Part shown: in pieces, positions 9,184 to 18,124 of the stretch
How positions within the stretch are numbered: position 1 is the stretch's first letter
How the letters are laid out: every line of letters starts with the position of its first letter
Assembly (NCBI RefSeq): GCF_002993335.1
Contig: NZ_PVNS01000008.1
Location: forward strand, 1-64,000
Length of the DNA: 64,000 nt
Direction of reading: 5' to 3'
Origin: Alkalicoccus urumqiensis
GTDB lineage: Bacteria > Bacillota > Bacilli > Bacillales > Salisediminibacteriaceae
The notes under the pieces: generated by a model
Told to the model about the DNA's origin: nothing
Database searches by the model: none
Seen by the model: only the letters and a program-made list of their open reading frames with translations
Program-made: the position numbers and the translations under genes

Positions 9184-11009
9184 TGGAGCAGCTTCTTCGA
9201 TTTATTACGTGTGGAAGTGTCGACGACGGAAAATCGACATTGATCGGTCATCTTTTATACGATGCCAAACTATTATATGCAGATCAGGAGCGGGCGCTCG
9301 AACTCGACAGCCGGGTCGGAAGCCGTGGTGGAGAGATCGACTATTCGCTGCTTCTGGACGGCCTGACAGCGGAGCGGGAGCAGGGAATTACCATCGATGC
9401 CGCCTACCGCTATTTCACGACAGATAAGCGCTCGTTCATTGTGGCAGATACGCCCGGTCACGAAGAATATACGCGGAATATGGCTGTTGGGGCCTCCACT
9501 GCAGATGCGGCGGTACTGCTCGTCGATGCGTCCAAAGGGATCAGTACTCAGACGAGGCGCCATGCACGCATCTGTTCGCTGATGGGAATTCGTCATTTTA
9601 TCCTCGCAGTGAATAAAATGGATTTAATTGATTTTGATGCAGAACGATTTGCACAGATTGAGCAGGATTTCCGCCGGTATACAGCGTCGTTTTCCATTCA
9701 GTCGATTCAGGTGATTCCGGTTTCTGCAACAGATGGGGACAACGTGACGAAAGCGTCCTCGCGAATGCCGTGGTATAAAGGAGCGCCTTTGCTGCAGACG
9801 CTGGAAACGCTGCAGACAGAAAGGGAAATGACGGATCGGCCGTTTGTCCTTCCGGTACAGCGCGTGTCCAGACCGGACAGCGGCTTCCGCGGTTTCCAGG
9901 GGCAGGTGGAGTCCGGCACGATCCATACAGGAAGTACGATTTATTCGTTTCCGAGCGGAGAACAGGCTTCGGTGGAGAATATTCTCCGCGGGGATGAGAA
10001 AGTGCAGGAAGTGACCGCGGGCGATCCGGTCACGATTCAGCTCGACCGGGAAGTGGATGTCTCCCGTGGATGCGTGCTGAGTGAACGCCCGCTTATCAAT
10101 GCGGATGAGCTGGAGGCGGATATTCTCTGGATGGATGATACGCCGCTGGTTACGGGAAGGTCGTACCTGCTGAAACTCGGTACGAGAACTGTTCCAGCCC
10201 AGGTTTCAGAGATCAAGCATCAAATTGATATTCATTCCGGCGAGCCTGTGCCGGCTTCCAAACTTTATAAAAATGAGCTTGCTCTCGTCACCCTCCAGCT
10301 GAATGAGCCCTCGCCGGCAGAGCGGTTTGATGAACATCCTGTACTCGGGTCCTTCATATTAATGGACCGTCTGAGCAACATGACTTCCGCCTGCGGCGTT
10401 GTGGAGAAAACGGCATCGCGGAAAGAAAATATTCAGTGGCAGGAAACAGAAATCGGGAGAGCGTACCGGGCGGAGCAGAAAGCGCAGCAGCCGGCTGCCA
10501 TCTGGTTTACCGGACTCTCCGGATCGGGGAAATCCACGCTTGCGGATGAACTGGAAAAGCGCCTTGCAGCGATGGGGAAGCATACGATGCTTCTTGATGG
10601 AGATAACCTCCGTCATGGTCTGAACAGCAACCTCGGTTTTTCTGAGGGGGACCGTGTAGAAAACATCCGCCGGGCGGCAGAAACAGCAAAGCTGATGAAT
10701 GATGCCGGCCTGATCGTTCTGGCTTCCTTTATTTCACCATTTAAAAAAGACCGGCGCCGTGCCCGGGAAATTATTGGCGGAGCATTCCTGGAAGTATACG
10801 TCAGTACGCCGCTGGATGTATGTGAACAACGGGACACAAAAGGCTTGTACGCCAAAGCACGCAGTGGTGAAATCAGCAGCTTTACCGGCATTTCGAGTCC
10901 GTATGAAACGCCGGAAGCGCCGGAGCTGACAGTGGATACTTCTACAGGGACGCTCGAAGAACAGGTGGAGCAAATCATCAGCATACTTATGCAGAAGGAC
11001 ATGATCTGA
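9183..11009 (+). CDS. cysNC: bifunctional sulfate adenylyltransferase subunit 1 / APS kinase (CysN-CysC fusion)
   Basis: 608 residues. Residues 1-~425 are a translation-factor-like GTPase: P-loop GSVDDGKST, DTPGHEEYTRN and NKMDL are present. Residues ~440-608 are an APS kinase with P-loop GLSGSGKST (near 444-452) and the SFTGISSPYE segment near the C-terminus. The GTPase half drives APS formation with CysD; the kinase half phosphorylates APS to PAPS, the sulfate donor of sulfotransferases. Fusions of this kind are known (NodQ-like). The gene closes the operon; a bidirectional terminator follows. Confidence 0.95.
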   Translation: MEQLLRFITCGSVDDGKSTLIGHLLYDAKLLYADQERALELDSRVGSRGGEIDYSLLLDGLTAEREQGITIDAAYRYFTTDKRSFIVADTPGHEEYTRNMAVGASTADAAVLLVDASKGISTQTRRHARICSLMGIRHFILAVNKMDLIDFDAERFAQIEQDFRRYTASFSIQSIQVIPVSATDGDNVTKASSRMPWYKGAPLLQTLETLQTEREMTDRPFVLPVQRVSRPDSGFRGFQGQVESGTIHTGSTIYSFPSGEQASVENILRGDEKVQEVTAGDPVTIQLDREVDVSRGCVLSERPLINADELEADILWMDDTPLVTGRSYLLKLGTRTVPAQVSEIKHQIDIHSGEPVPASKLYKNELALVTLQLNEPSPAERFDEHPVLGSFILMDRLSNMTSACGVVEKTASRKENIQWQETEIGRAYRAEQKAQQPAAIWFTGLSGSGKSTLADELEKRLAAMGKHTMLLDGDNLRHGLNSNLGFSEGDRVENIRRAAETAKLMNDAGLIVLASFISPFKKDRRRAREIIGGAFLEVYVSTPLDVCEQRDTKGLYAKARSGEISSFTGISSPYETPEAPELTVDTSTGTLEEQVEQIISILMQKDMI

Positions 11010-11050
11010 TCCTGCCTGAAGCAAAAAAGCGGATGAACTGCATCATATGA

Positions 11051-11110
11051 AAAAGCCGGACGATCCTGAAGCGCATTGCAGCGTTTCAACATCGTCCGGC
11101 TTCTTTGTTT
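11051..11110. terminator. bidirectional terminator between cysNC and the ATP-grasp gene
   Basis: AAGCCGGACGAT pairs with ATCGTCCGGCTT across a partly paired inner stem. A T-rich tail follows on the plus strand (CTTTGTTTTT), and an A-run before it gives a T-run on the minus strand. It serves two converging genes. Confidence 0.85.
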
Positions 11111-11172
11111 TTGAAATATCCCGGATATCGTATGGTCAGGGGGGATCATCCTGTTCCGATCTCCGTGTACTT

Positions 11173-12249
11173 CTATTCTTTCGATCCCGGTATGGACAGA
11201 TTTTCCGCCAGCTGCTCCGGGAAAGGGTCTTTGCCGTTCTCCTCCATAAAAAACTGATCCCGGTAGCGCACCATCCGCGTGTTCCATTTAGGAGATATCT
11301 CCGGACATTCTCCGTCCAGGCTGCAGCGGAGCGCGATTTCAGGAAAATTCACGCCGGCTCCGAGACTCATAATCTGACTGCCGCAGAAGCGCGGATTCAA
11401 ATCTGTAAGCAGATACTCTCCGTCCTGCTCCATGAACTGCAGATTTAAAAAGCCGTCCGTCATGAAAAGCGTACCGACTTCTTCAGCTAGTTTCATCAGC
11501 TGCTGATCCTCCACAACGACTCCATCCAGCACGATACCGCTTGCGACGCCGCTCCGGCGCCTCGGAATCACCGCGCACGCTTTTCCGCGGTGCAGATACA
11601 TATCGACGCTGTATTCCTGACCGGCGAGGTACTCCATCAGCATTTTTCTGCCGTGGTGCGGGATGGCCGCGTAGTCCTCTTCCCAGACGACACTTTTCTT
11701 TCCCTCGGAAAGCGCCTGGAGGTATCCTTCTTTATCTGTAAGAAGAGCAAAACCGAGTGCTCCGTGGGCGTTTGTATCTTTTGCAACGGTGTATCTGGTG
11801 TCTGAAAAACGCATCAGCGCTTTCCGGAGTTCCTCGTTGGTATGAAAAAGCGTATACCGCGGTATGTGCTTTTTCATGCCATGAGCTTCCATAAACGCGT
11901 AGGCTTCGCCTTTATCCGTCATTCGGTTTACCGATTGTGTAACCGGTGCGATAGAGCGGGACGGAATCTCTCCACGGCGCCGGTGGTAAATATCGATTTC
12001 CTCGTGAAGGGACGGGAATACTAAATCCACGTTCTCCTCCTGCACGATCCGCTGGATGTCCAGTATATACTGATCCTCATCGTGCACACTCGAAATTTGA
12101 TAAAACCGGTCGCAGAAAGGTCTGCCTGCATTTACCTGCCGCCGGTCACAGCCGATGATCGTTACCCCATCGATCTCCCTCAGTCCGCGCATAACCCCCT
12201 GCGCTGTCGGACCGCCGATTCCGGTCACTACTACTCGTACTTGTTTCAA
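11173..12249 (-). CDS. ATP-grasp domain protein (CarB-like)
   Basis: 358 residues. The N-terminus is a Rossmann-like preATP-grasp domain (VVVTGIGGPTAQGVMRGL), followed by an ATP-grasp domain with MLMEYLAGQEYSVDMY and the metal-site pattern LTDLNPRFCGSQ. Proteins of this group join a carboxylate to an amine or thiol using ATP; several act in sugar-nucleotide or cell-surface glycan pathways, but the substrate here is not known. The start is TTG with AGGTGAAGG upstream. It converges on the sulfation operon and stands alone on its strand. A surface-glycan role is possible from proximity only. Confidence 0.8.
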   Translation of the reverse strand: MKQVRVVVTGIGGPTAQGVMRGLREIDGVTIIGCDRRQVNAGRPFCDRFYQISSVHDEDQYILDIQRIVQEENVDLVFPSLHEEIDIYHRRRGEIPSRSIAPVTQSVNRMTDKGEAYAFMEAHGMKKHIPRYTLFHTNEELRKALMRFSDTRYTVAKDTNAHGALGFALLTDKEGYLQALSEGKKSVVWEEDYAAIPHHGRKMLMEYLAGQEYSVDMYLHRGKACAVIPRRRSGVASGIVLDGVVVEDQQLMKLAEEVGTLFMTDGFLNLQFMEQDGEYLLTDLNPRFCGSQIMSLGAGVNFPEIALRCSLDGECPEISPKWNTRMVRYRDQFFMEENGKDPFPEQLAENLSIPGSKE

Positions 12250-12411
12250 TTGCCTTCACCTACTATTCTGCATCCCATAATATTTTCATTATACGTTTTT
12301 ACGTAAGCAGTTACAAAGCAATTCCGCTATTTTCAGGAATTTAGAGATTCTCGGCAGACGACGCTGGATTTCCGATAGCGGAAAAGGGGCAGACTCTGAT
12401 ACAATAATTCA

Positions 12412-12429
12412 TATGAAAAGGATTTCATA
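12412..12429. promoter_or_regulatory. candidate operator upstream of the GH65 gene
   Basis: TATGAAA-AGGA-TTTCATA is a perfect 7-bp inverted repeat placed 27 bases before the GH65 start and just after a TACAAT box (12400-12405). The position fits a repressor site over the transcription start. It does not match the cre consensus. The regulator is unknown. Confidence 0.4.
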
Positions 12430-12455
12430 CGTGTGGACAAGGAGGAGGATGCAAG

Positions 12456-14717
12456 ATGAGCTGGAAGGTGACAAACAATGAACGCTCCCAGGATCAGCTG
12501 CTCGTAAATGAAAGTCTGTTTGCTCTTGGAAACGGTTTCCTCGGAGTGAGGGGAAATGTGGAGGAAGGGTATGGAGAGGGCATGATTTCCATCCGGGGGA
12601 CGTATATTAATGCCTATCACGACGAAACGCCCATCGAATACGGGGAGAAGCTTCATGCTTTTCCGGAGACCCAGCAGAAGCTCGTTAACGGCATTGATGC
12701 GCAGACGATATACATTTCCGTTAATGGAGAGCGTTTTTCCATGTCTGCAGGCACCATCCACAGCTTCGAGCGGACTCTTCACATGGATAAGGGACAGCTC
12801 ATTCGAAACGTGGACTGGGAGTCCCCGTCCGGTATCCGGATGAAGCTGATGTTTTCCCGGTTCGTTTCCATGACGACGAAAGAACTGTTTATGCAGCAGG
12901 TGGAGATTGAACCGGAGGAAGAAGCGGATATCGTTATTACGGCAGAAGTTAATGGCAGTGTCACAAACTTTTCCGACCCCGGCGATCCGCGGGTGGCAAG
13001 CGGGCATGCAGAAAGACTCCACGTTACCGACTGCCGTGCAGAAGGGCGGAGCCTGCTCGTCACAGACGAAACGTATGAAACAAAACTGGAAATGCATGTT
13101 CACTCTATGTCGGAAGTATCCGCGCCTGCTGACCGGACGACGGAAATAAAGGACGGGCGCGCGGCAGAACATTACTCGCTGAAGACAGGAGAACGGATCG
13201 TCTTCACCCGCTGGAATGTGTTCACAGATACGTACCGGCACGGGGAAAGCCTTCAGGAGCGGGCAGAAAATATCATTCGGAAATGCGGCTCTTTCGACGA
13301 GGAGGCGGCAAAGCAGCAGGCGTACTTGACACGTTTCTGGGAGGAGGCCGGTCTGAAAATTGAAGGGGATGATTCCCTTCAGCAGGGGCTCCGTTTTCAT
13401 TTGTACCATCTGCTGCAGTCGGCAGGAAAAGACGGAGTCAGCAACATTCCGGCAAAAGGGCTTTCCGGCGAGGGCTATGAAGGGCATTATTTCTGGGATA
13501 CGGAAATTTACATGCTGCCATTTTTCCAGATGACGCAGCCGGAGATCGCCCTGCAGTTGATAAAATACCGTTACTCTCTTCTCGGTGCAGCGAAAGACCG
13601 TGCCCGGGAGGTCGGGCATGAGAAAGGGGCACTTTTCCCGTGGCGGACGATCACCGGCGGCGAATGCTCCGCCTTTTTCCCGGCAGGTACAGCACAGTAC
13701 CACATCAGTGCAGATATTGCTTACAGCTTTATTCAATACTACCTCGTCACCGGCGACATTTCATTTGTAGACGAGTATATGCTGGAAGTGCTGACGGAAG
13801 TGTCCCGGCTCTGGATGGATATGGGACACTACAAAGGCGGCACGTTCCGGATCGACGATGTAACAGGGCCGGATGAATATACGTGCATCGTCAACAATAA
13901 CTATTATACGAACGTAATGGCGCGACACAGCCTCCAGTGGGCGGTGAAATCATGGGAGCTGATCGGTGGGGATGCAGCAACCGCGTGGAAAGAAAAGCTT
14001 CAGCTGGAAGAAGGAGAGCTTGCAGCATGGCAGGAAGCGGCAGACCGCATGTACCTGCCGTATAATGAAGAACACGGCATTCATGCGCAGGATGATACAT
14101 TCCTCCAGAAAAAAGTATGGGATCTGGAGAATACACCGGACGAGAAGTTTCCTCTGCTGTTAAACTATCATCCGCTCACGCTGTACCGGTACCAGGTATG
14201 CAAGCAGGCGGACACGGTCCTCGGTCACTTCCTGCTGGAGGAAGGGGTCGATGAAGAGGTGATGCGCCGCTCCTACGATTACTATGAAAAAGTGACGACC
14301 CATGATTCGTCGCTTTCCTACTGTATTTTCAGTATGATGGCTGCCCGTCTCGGAGATACGGAGAAAGCGTACGATTACTTTATTAAAACGGCCCGTCTCG
14401 ATATCGATAATACGCACAAAAACACGAAGGACGGACTGCACCTCGCCAATATGGGCGGAACGTGGCTTGCTCTCGTCTACGGCTTTGCAGGCCTCCGGGT
14501 GGATGAAAACGGCCTCCGCTTCCGGCCGGTGCTTCCCAAAGCATGGGAATCCATGGCTTTCCGTATCCGGTACCAGGGACGTTTTCTCGAAGTGGAACTC
14601 GGGCAGGATCAGATCACGTACCGGCTGCTGGATGGTGAAGACCTTTCTATCGATCACTTTGAAACAAGCGTAACGGTGCAGGCGGGAAAAGAAGTTCACG
14701 CTTCCTATCAGACGTAA
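12456..14717 (+). CDS. glycoside hydrolase family 65 disaccharide phosphorylase
   Basis: 753 residues, usual for GH65 phosphorylases. The N-terminal beta-sandwich starts with LGNGFLGVRGN; the (alpha/alpha)6 barrel has EGHYFWDTEIYMLPFF, and the catalytic Glu is expected at residue 474 in VTGPDEYTCIVNNNYYTN. The C-terminal ANMGGTWLALVYGFAGL region is conserved. The reaction is phosphorolysis of an alpha-linked disaccharide (maltose, trehalose, kojibiose or nigerose) to beta-glucose-1-phosphate and glucose in the cytosol. I cannot tell which. No beta-phosphoglucomutase or sugar transporter adjoins. RBS is AAGGAGGAGG. Confidence 0.92.
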   Translation: MSWKVTNNERSQDQLLVNESLFALGNGFLGVRGNVEEGYGEGMISIRGTYINAYHDETPIEYGEKLHAFPETQQKLVNGIDAQTIYISVNGERFSMSAGTIHSFERTLHMDKGQLIRNVDWESPSGIRMKLMFSRFVSMTTKELFMQQVEIEPEEEADIVITAEVNGSVTNFSDPGDPRVASGHAERLHVTDCRAEGRSLLVTDETYETKLEMHVHSMSEVSAPADRTTEIKDGRAAEHYSLKTGERIVFTRWNVFTDTYRHGESLQERAENIIRKCGSFDEEAAKQQAYLTRFWEEAGLKIEGDDSLQQGLRFHLYHLLQSAGKDGVSNIPAKGLSGEGYEGHYFWDTEIYMLPFFQMTQPEIALQLIKYRYSLLGAAKDRAREVGHEKGALFPWRTITGGECSAFFPAGTAQYHISADIAYSFIQYYLVTGDISFVDEYMLEVLTEVSRLWMDMGHYKGGTFRIDDVTGPDEYTCIVNNNYYTNVMARHSLQWAVKSWELIGGDAATAWKEKLQLEEGELAAWQEAADRMYLPYNEEHGIHAQDDTFLQKKVWDLENTPDEKFPLLLNYHPLTLYRYQVCKQADTVLGHFLLEEGVDEEVMRRSYDYYEKVTTHDSSLSYCIFSMMAARLGDTEKAYDYFIKTARLDIDNTHKNTKDGLHLANMGGTWLALVYGFAGLRVDENGLRFRPVLPKAWESMAFRIRYQGRFLEVELGQDQITYRLLDGEDLSIDHFETSVTVQAGKEVHASYQT

Positions 14718-14731
14718 CACGGACTGCAGAC

Positions 14732-14775
14732 GAAAAAAGCGGACGCTCCCTTTTCAGGGAAGATACGCTTTCGTT
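14732..14775. terminator. probable terminator between GH65 and HAD genes
   Basis: An imperfect hairpin centred on CTCCC-TTTTCA-GGGA, with outer AAGCG/CGCTT pairing, is flanked by an A-run on the left and TTTCGTTTTC on the right. It would serve both converging genes. Confidence 0.55.
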
Positions 14776-14795
14776 TTCGATTCCGCCGGGATTTG

Positions 14796-15584
14796 TCACT
14801 TCCCCTGCCTTATCAATTCAGGGAGTTCATGAAGGGAGCGGATTTCATGGTCAGCCTTTATGTCCGCATGCGGTGGATCGTCGAACCGGTTGAGCCATAC
14901 GCTGCGGATTCCTGCCCGGCCTGCTCCGAGGATATCTGTTTTCGGATTGTCTCCGATCATCCACGTGTCTTCAGGGTGGGAGCCGCTTTTTTCGAGGGCA
15001 TATTCAAACAGCGAAACATCCGGCTTGCCCCGGCCGAAATCGCCGGAAATAATGACATGATCAAAATAGGGGGCGATTTCCTTCGTAATGTCGAGCTTCA
15101 GGTTCTGCAGGCTCGGGGCTCCATTAGTGAGCAGCACGAGTGTGCAGGACTGCTTCAGCTCAGAAAGTACCGGATAGGCGTCTTCAAACACGAACGGTGA
15201 CTGGATGCGGTACTTGATAAACTGCTGTGCCAGTTGTTCCGCTTCCGCGTCGGAAAGAATGGTTCCAAATGAAGAAAGAGCTTCCTGCCAGACGGTCCGC
15301 TGATAGCCGCGGATCATCCGGTTCATTTCCGGAAAGTCAAACGCCGGATCATCGAACGTTCCCCACAGCCCTTCAAACGGATTGATACCGATCATCTGAG
15401 TGAAGTCGTACACCTCGTATTCACTGTATCGTTTACGGGCAGTGCGGCGGACTTCGTTCTCCAGTTCGTCTGCATCCAGACCATATGTTCCGGCTGCATC
15501 GCTGCAGGTCCGGTTGAGCGCTGTCTGAATGCTTTTGGCATCCCATAAAATCGTATCGTCTAAATCAAAAAAAACAGATGTCAT
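14796..15584 (-). CDS. HAD-family hydrolase (YjjG/YsaA-like)
   Basis: 262 residues. All four HAD motifs are visible: FDLDDTI at the N-terminus, LLTNG, the Lys in GRGKPD, and MIGDNPKTDILGA. The size and the C1 helical cap fit subfamily IA, which includes nucleotide, phosphoglycolate and sugar phosphatases. Substrate unknown. RBS GGAGGAG sits 6 bases before the ATG. It converges on the GH65 gene; it is not co-transcribed with it, so a role as that pathway's mutase is not supported. Confidence 0.88.
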   Translation of the reverse strand: MTSVFFDLDDTILWDAKSIQTALNRTCSDAAGTYGLDADELENEVRRTARKRYSEYEVYDFTQMIGINPFEGLWGTFDDPAFDFPEMNRMIRGYQRTVWQEALSSFGTILSDAEAEQLAQQFIKYRIQSPFVFEDAYPVLSELKQSCTLVLLTNGAPSLQNLKLDITKEIAPYFDHVIISGDFGRGKPDVSLFEYALEKSGSHPEDTWMIGDNPKTDILGAGRAGIRSVWLNRFDDPPHADIKADHEIRSLHELPELIRQGK

Positions 15585-15743
15585 GCTTTCTCCTCCTTCA
15601 CCTTTCTGCTTTACCAGTTTAAAGCAACGTGAATTTTCTGTAAATACATCTCGGAAAAGAAGGATATCGATGATTTCATCACGAAAGAAATCAAGTGAAC
15701 GTTCTGCAGTATCGAAAATCGAAACGAAGGAGTCGATTCATGT

Positions 15744-17387
15744 ATGGGTAAGAATATGGAACATATGGGACGCAGCACTCAGCTTCTGCACGCAGGGCAG
15801 GTACCGGACCCCGCAACCGGGGCGAGAGCGGTGCCGATTTACCAGACAACCTCGTACGTTTTTGAAGATACCGGTCATGCCGAGCGTCTGTTTTCGCTGG
15901 CAGAGCCCGGAAACATTTACAGCCGGATTATGAATCCGACAGTAGACGCATTTGAAAAGCGGATGGCGGTGCTTGAGGATGGCGTCGGAGCACTCGGTAC
16001 ATCCTCCGGAATGGCGGCCATTACGATGACGATTTTGAATCTGGCGTCAAGCGGCGACCACATCGTTGCTGCCTCCCACCTATACGGCGGGACGTACAAT
16101 CTATTTGCGGTCACACTTCCGCGGTACGGGATTAATGTAACGTTCGTCGATATTTCCAATCCGGACGAAGTGGAAGGTGCCATTCAGGAGAATACGAAAG
16201 CGGTGTATGGGGAAACGATCGGAAATCCGGGCCTTTATGTCATGGATTTTCATACGATTTCTGACATTGCCCACAGCCATGGAATTCCGCTCGTCGTGGA
16301 TAATACATTCGGTACACCGGCTGTCTGCCGTCCGCTGCAGCACGGAGCGGATATCGTCGTGCACTCGGCGACGAAATGGATCGGCGGGCACGGTACAACA
16401 ATCGGCGGCGTCGTTGTAGACGGCGGACGGTTTACGTGGAACAAAGAGAAATTCCCTCATTTCCACGAACCGGACCCGAGCTACAACGGGCTTGTTTACA
16501 ATGATCTCGGAGATATGGCGTTTATTCTCAAGTTGCGCGTGCAGCTCTTAAGAGATATCGGAGCTTCCCTGAGCCCGCAGAATGCGTTCCAGCTGCTCCA
16601 GGGACTGGAGACGCTTTCTCTGCGGATGGAGCGACACCAGCAGAATGCAAAGAAACTGGCTGAAGCGTTAAGCGGTCATCCCGGCGTTTCGTGGGTTAAG
16701 TATCCGGGACTTACCGAACACCCTGCGCATGAGCTTGCAGCGAAATACCTGGACGGCGGATACGGTGCCATCGTTAATTTCGGCATCGAAGGTGGAGTGG
16801 AGGCCGGACGCAAGCTGATCGACTCCATCACGCTCTGGTCGCACGTGGCCAATGTCGGCGATGCAAAAAGCCTGATTATCCACCCTGCTTCAACGACGCA
16901 TCTGCAGCTGTCCCCTGAGGATCAGGACCGCTCCGGGGTAACACCGGATCTCGTCCGGCTGTCTGTCGGCCTGGAGCAGTTTGAAGATCTGTACGCGTCT
17001 CTTGCGGATGCGATTGCCGAAGCTACCGGCACCGACGCAGCGCTTCCGGAGGTGGATCCGCTCGCTCAGGCACGTCAGGCGGCGGTCGAACACACAGAAG
17101 ACGGTCCGCGCCGGAGAGTGCTCGCTGCACTCACGTCGACGAGTGAATATACGAAAGCGTGGGAACGTCTTGGCTACCGGGTTCTGCCGGCAGGCTCTGA
17201 GGAGGCGCTCCGTGAACTGCAGCAGAATGGCGTTCATGTAGATTATGTGTATGCTCCGGAGGGGGCAGACAGTCTGACAGAGACTGCCTGCCGGCTGCTT
17301 CAGCCAAAAGGCGTGATTCATCATGGCACGCCGGATGTGGAAGCGAAAATTCCATCAGGTACGGCTTCCTTAGTCGACAAAAATTAA
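15744..17387 (+). CDS. metY: O-acetylhomoserine sulfhydrylase MetY with extra C-terminal domain
   Basis: 547 residues; MetY is normally about 430. Residues 1-~430 are a complete Cys/Met-metabolism PLP enzyme: the PLP lysine is K211 in [11 protein letters not shown], with SSGMAAI and VVDNTFGTP before it. It makes homocysteine from O-acetylhomoserine and sulfide. Residues ~431-547 add a domain with a strand pattern ([33 protein letters not shown]) that resembles a CoA-binding_2 Rossmann fold; that likeness is by eye only. The ATG at 15744 has AAGGAG 11 bases upstream; an ATG four bases earlier opens only three codons. No S-box leader is visible. Confidence 0.88.
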   Translation: MGKNMEHMGRSTQLLHAGQVPDPATGARAVPIYQTTSYVFEDTGHAERLFSLAEPGNIYSRIMNPTVDAFEKRMAVLEDGVGALGTSSGMAAITMTILNLASSGDHIVAASHLYGGTYNLFAVTLPRYGINVTFVDISNPDEVEGAIQENTKAVYGETIGNPGLYVMDFHTISDIAHSHGIPLVVDNTFGTPAVCRPLQHGADIVVHSATKWIGGHGTTIGGVVVDGGRFTWNKEKFPHFHEPDPSYNGLVYNDLGDMAFILKLRVQLLRDIGASLSPQNAFQLLQGLETLSLRMERHQQNAKKLAEALSGHPGVSWVKYPGLTEHPAHELAAKYLDGGYGAIVNFGIEGGVEAGRKLIDSITLWSHVANVGDAKSLIIHPASTTHLQLSPEDQDRSGVTPDLVRLSVGLEQFEDLYASLADAIAEATGTDAALPEVDPLAQARQAAVEHTEDGPRRRVLAALTSTSEYTKAWERLGYRVLPAGSEEALRELQQNGVHVDYVYAPEGADSLTETACRLLQPKGVIHHGTPDVEAKIPSGTASLVDKN

Positions 17388-17449
17388 CATCTCCATGTAT
17401 TCTCTCTTCTTCAGCTGTAGTATACTAAAGAGTAGAGAGAGGGATGACC

Positions 17450-18082
17450 ATGTGGCTGAAAATGACCGCAAGCCTGTTTATGATCACGACATTTGTACTT
17501 GGGGGAGTGCTCCTGTGGCTGCAGCTGACACAGGGCTCGATCCTTGCCGGAGGGGATGAGGAATCGTTCCAGCCGGAGGCGTCGTTTACGGATGCTTCGT
17601 ATTACTATTTCCTCCCGGATGAAGAAATCGAGTCTTTGATCGACCGGGCTGTGACGTCTACAGAAGGAATCGGCAGCTACCAGCTTCCCGTGGAATACAA
17701 CGGATTGAACAAGCCGGATGTGGCGTTTACGTATGCTTCCCCGCCTTCCCTCCGTGTCATGCTGGAAGCCGGTAGAGTGTATTCCTCGTACGGACGGATC
17801 CCGGGGGTTCAGGAAATGAAAGAAAAACTGAATGATGAATATTTCCCGATTCACGTGCGCTTTCATAAAAACCGGGCTTATGTCTATGATACGCAGCTGG
17901 AAACCAATGAAGCGACGGTGTATCCGGAAGAAACCGTGATCCGCGGAAACGGAGAGGAAGCGGTCCACTACTTTCACAAAAATGACCTTCCATTTGATGA
18001 GACGGCATCCCTTGTAGTGGAAGATTCGTCAGACGACGCTTATTTCATCAGCTATATACTGGATTTTTCCGCGTATAAATAG
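17450..18082 (+). CDS. membrane-anchored extracellular protein, unknown function
   Basis: I do not recognise this 210-residue protein. One hydrophobic segment near the N-terminus (ASLFMITTFVLGGVLLWLQL) looks like an uncleaved signal anchor, putting the acidic remainder outside the cell. No Cys lipobox is seen. The body holds alternating strand-like segments and no known motif. A start at 17450 fits the AGAGAGGG ribosome site (6-base spacing) better than the ATG at 17444. It faces the next gene across a shared bidirectional terminator. Confidence 0.7.
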   Translation: MWLKMTASLFMITTFVLGGVLLWLQLTQGSILAGGDEESFQPEASFTDASYYYFLPDEEIESLIDRAVTSTEGIGSYQLPVEYNGLNKPDVAFTYASPPSLRVMLEAGRVYSSYGRIPGVQEMKEKLNDEYFPIHVRFHKNRAYVYDTQLETNEATVYPEETVIRGNGEEAVHYFHKNDLPFDETASLVVEDSSDDAYFISYILDFSAYK

Positions 18083-18124
18083 AAGACCGGCAGTGCTTTA
18101 AAAAGCGCTGCCGGTCTTCTTTCT
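18081..18124. terminator. bidirectional terminator
   Basis: A 17-bp stem (AGAAGACCGGC... with ...GCCGGTCTTCT) has one mismatch and TTTCTATT after it on the plus strand. It begins inside the stop codon of the gene at 17450-18082 and reaches the end of the minus-strand gene. Confidence 0.85.

Noticed and set aside
12333-13736. 467-codon open frame antisense to the GH65 gene
   Set aside because: It lies wholly opposite a highly conserved enzyme, has no ribosome site and no recognisable product; long antisense frames are common in GC-balanced genes.
15595-15743. Possible SAM riboswitch before metY
   Set aside because: None of the S-box blocks seen before metK is present here.
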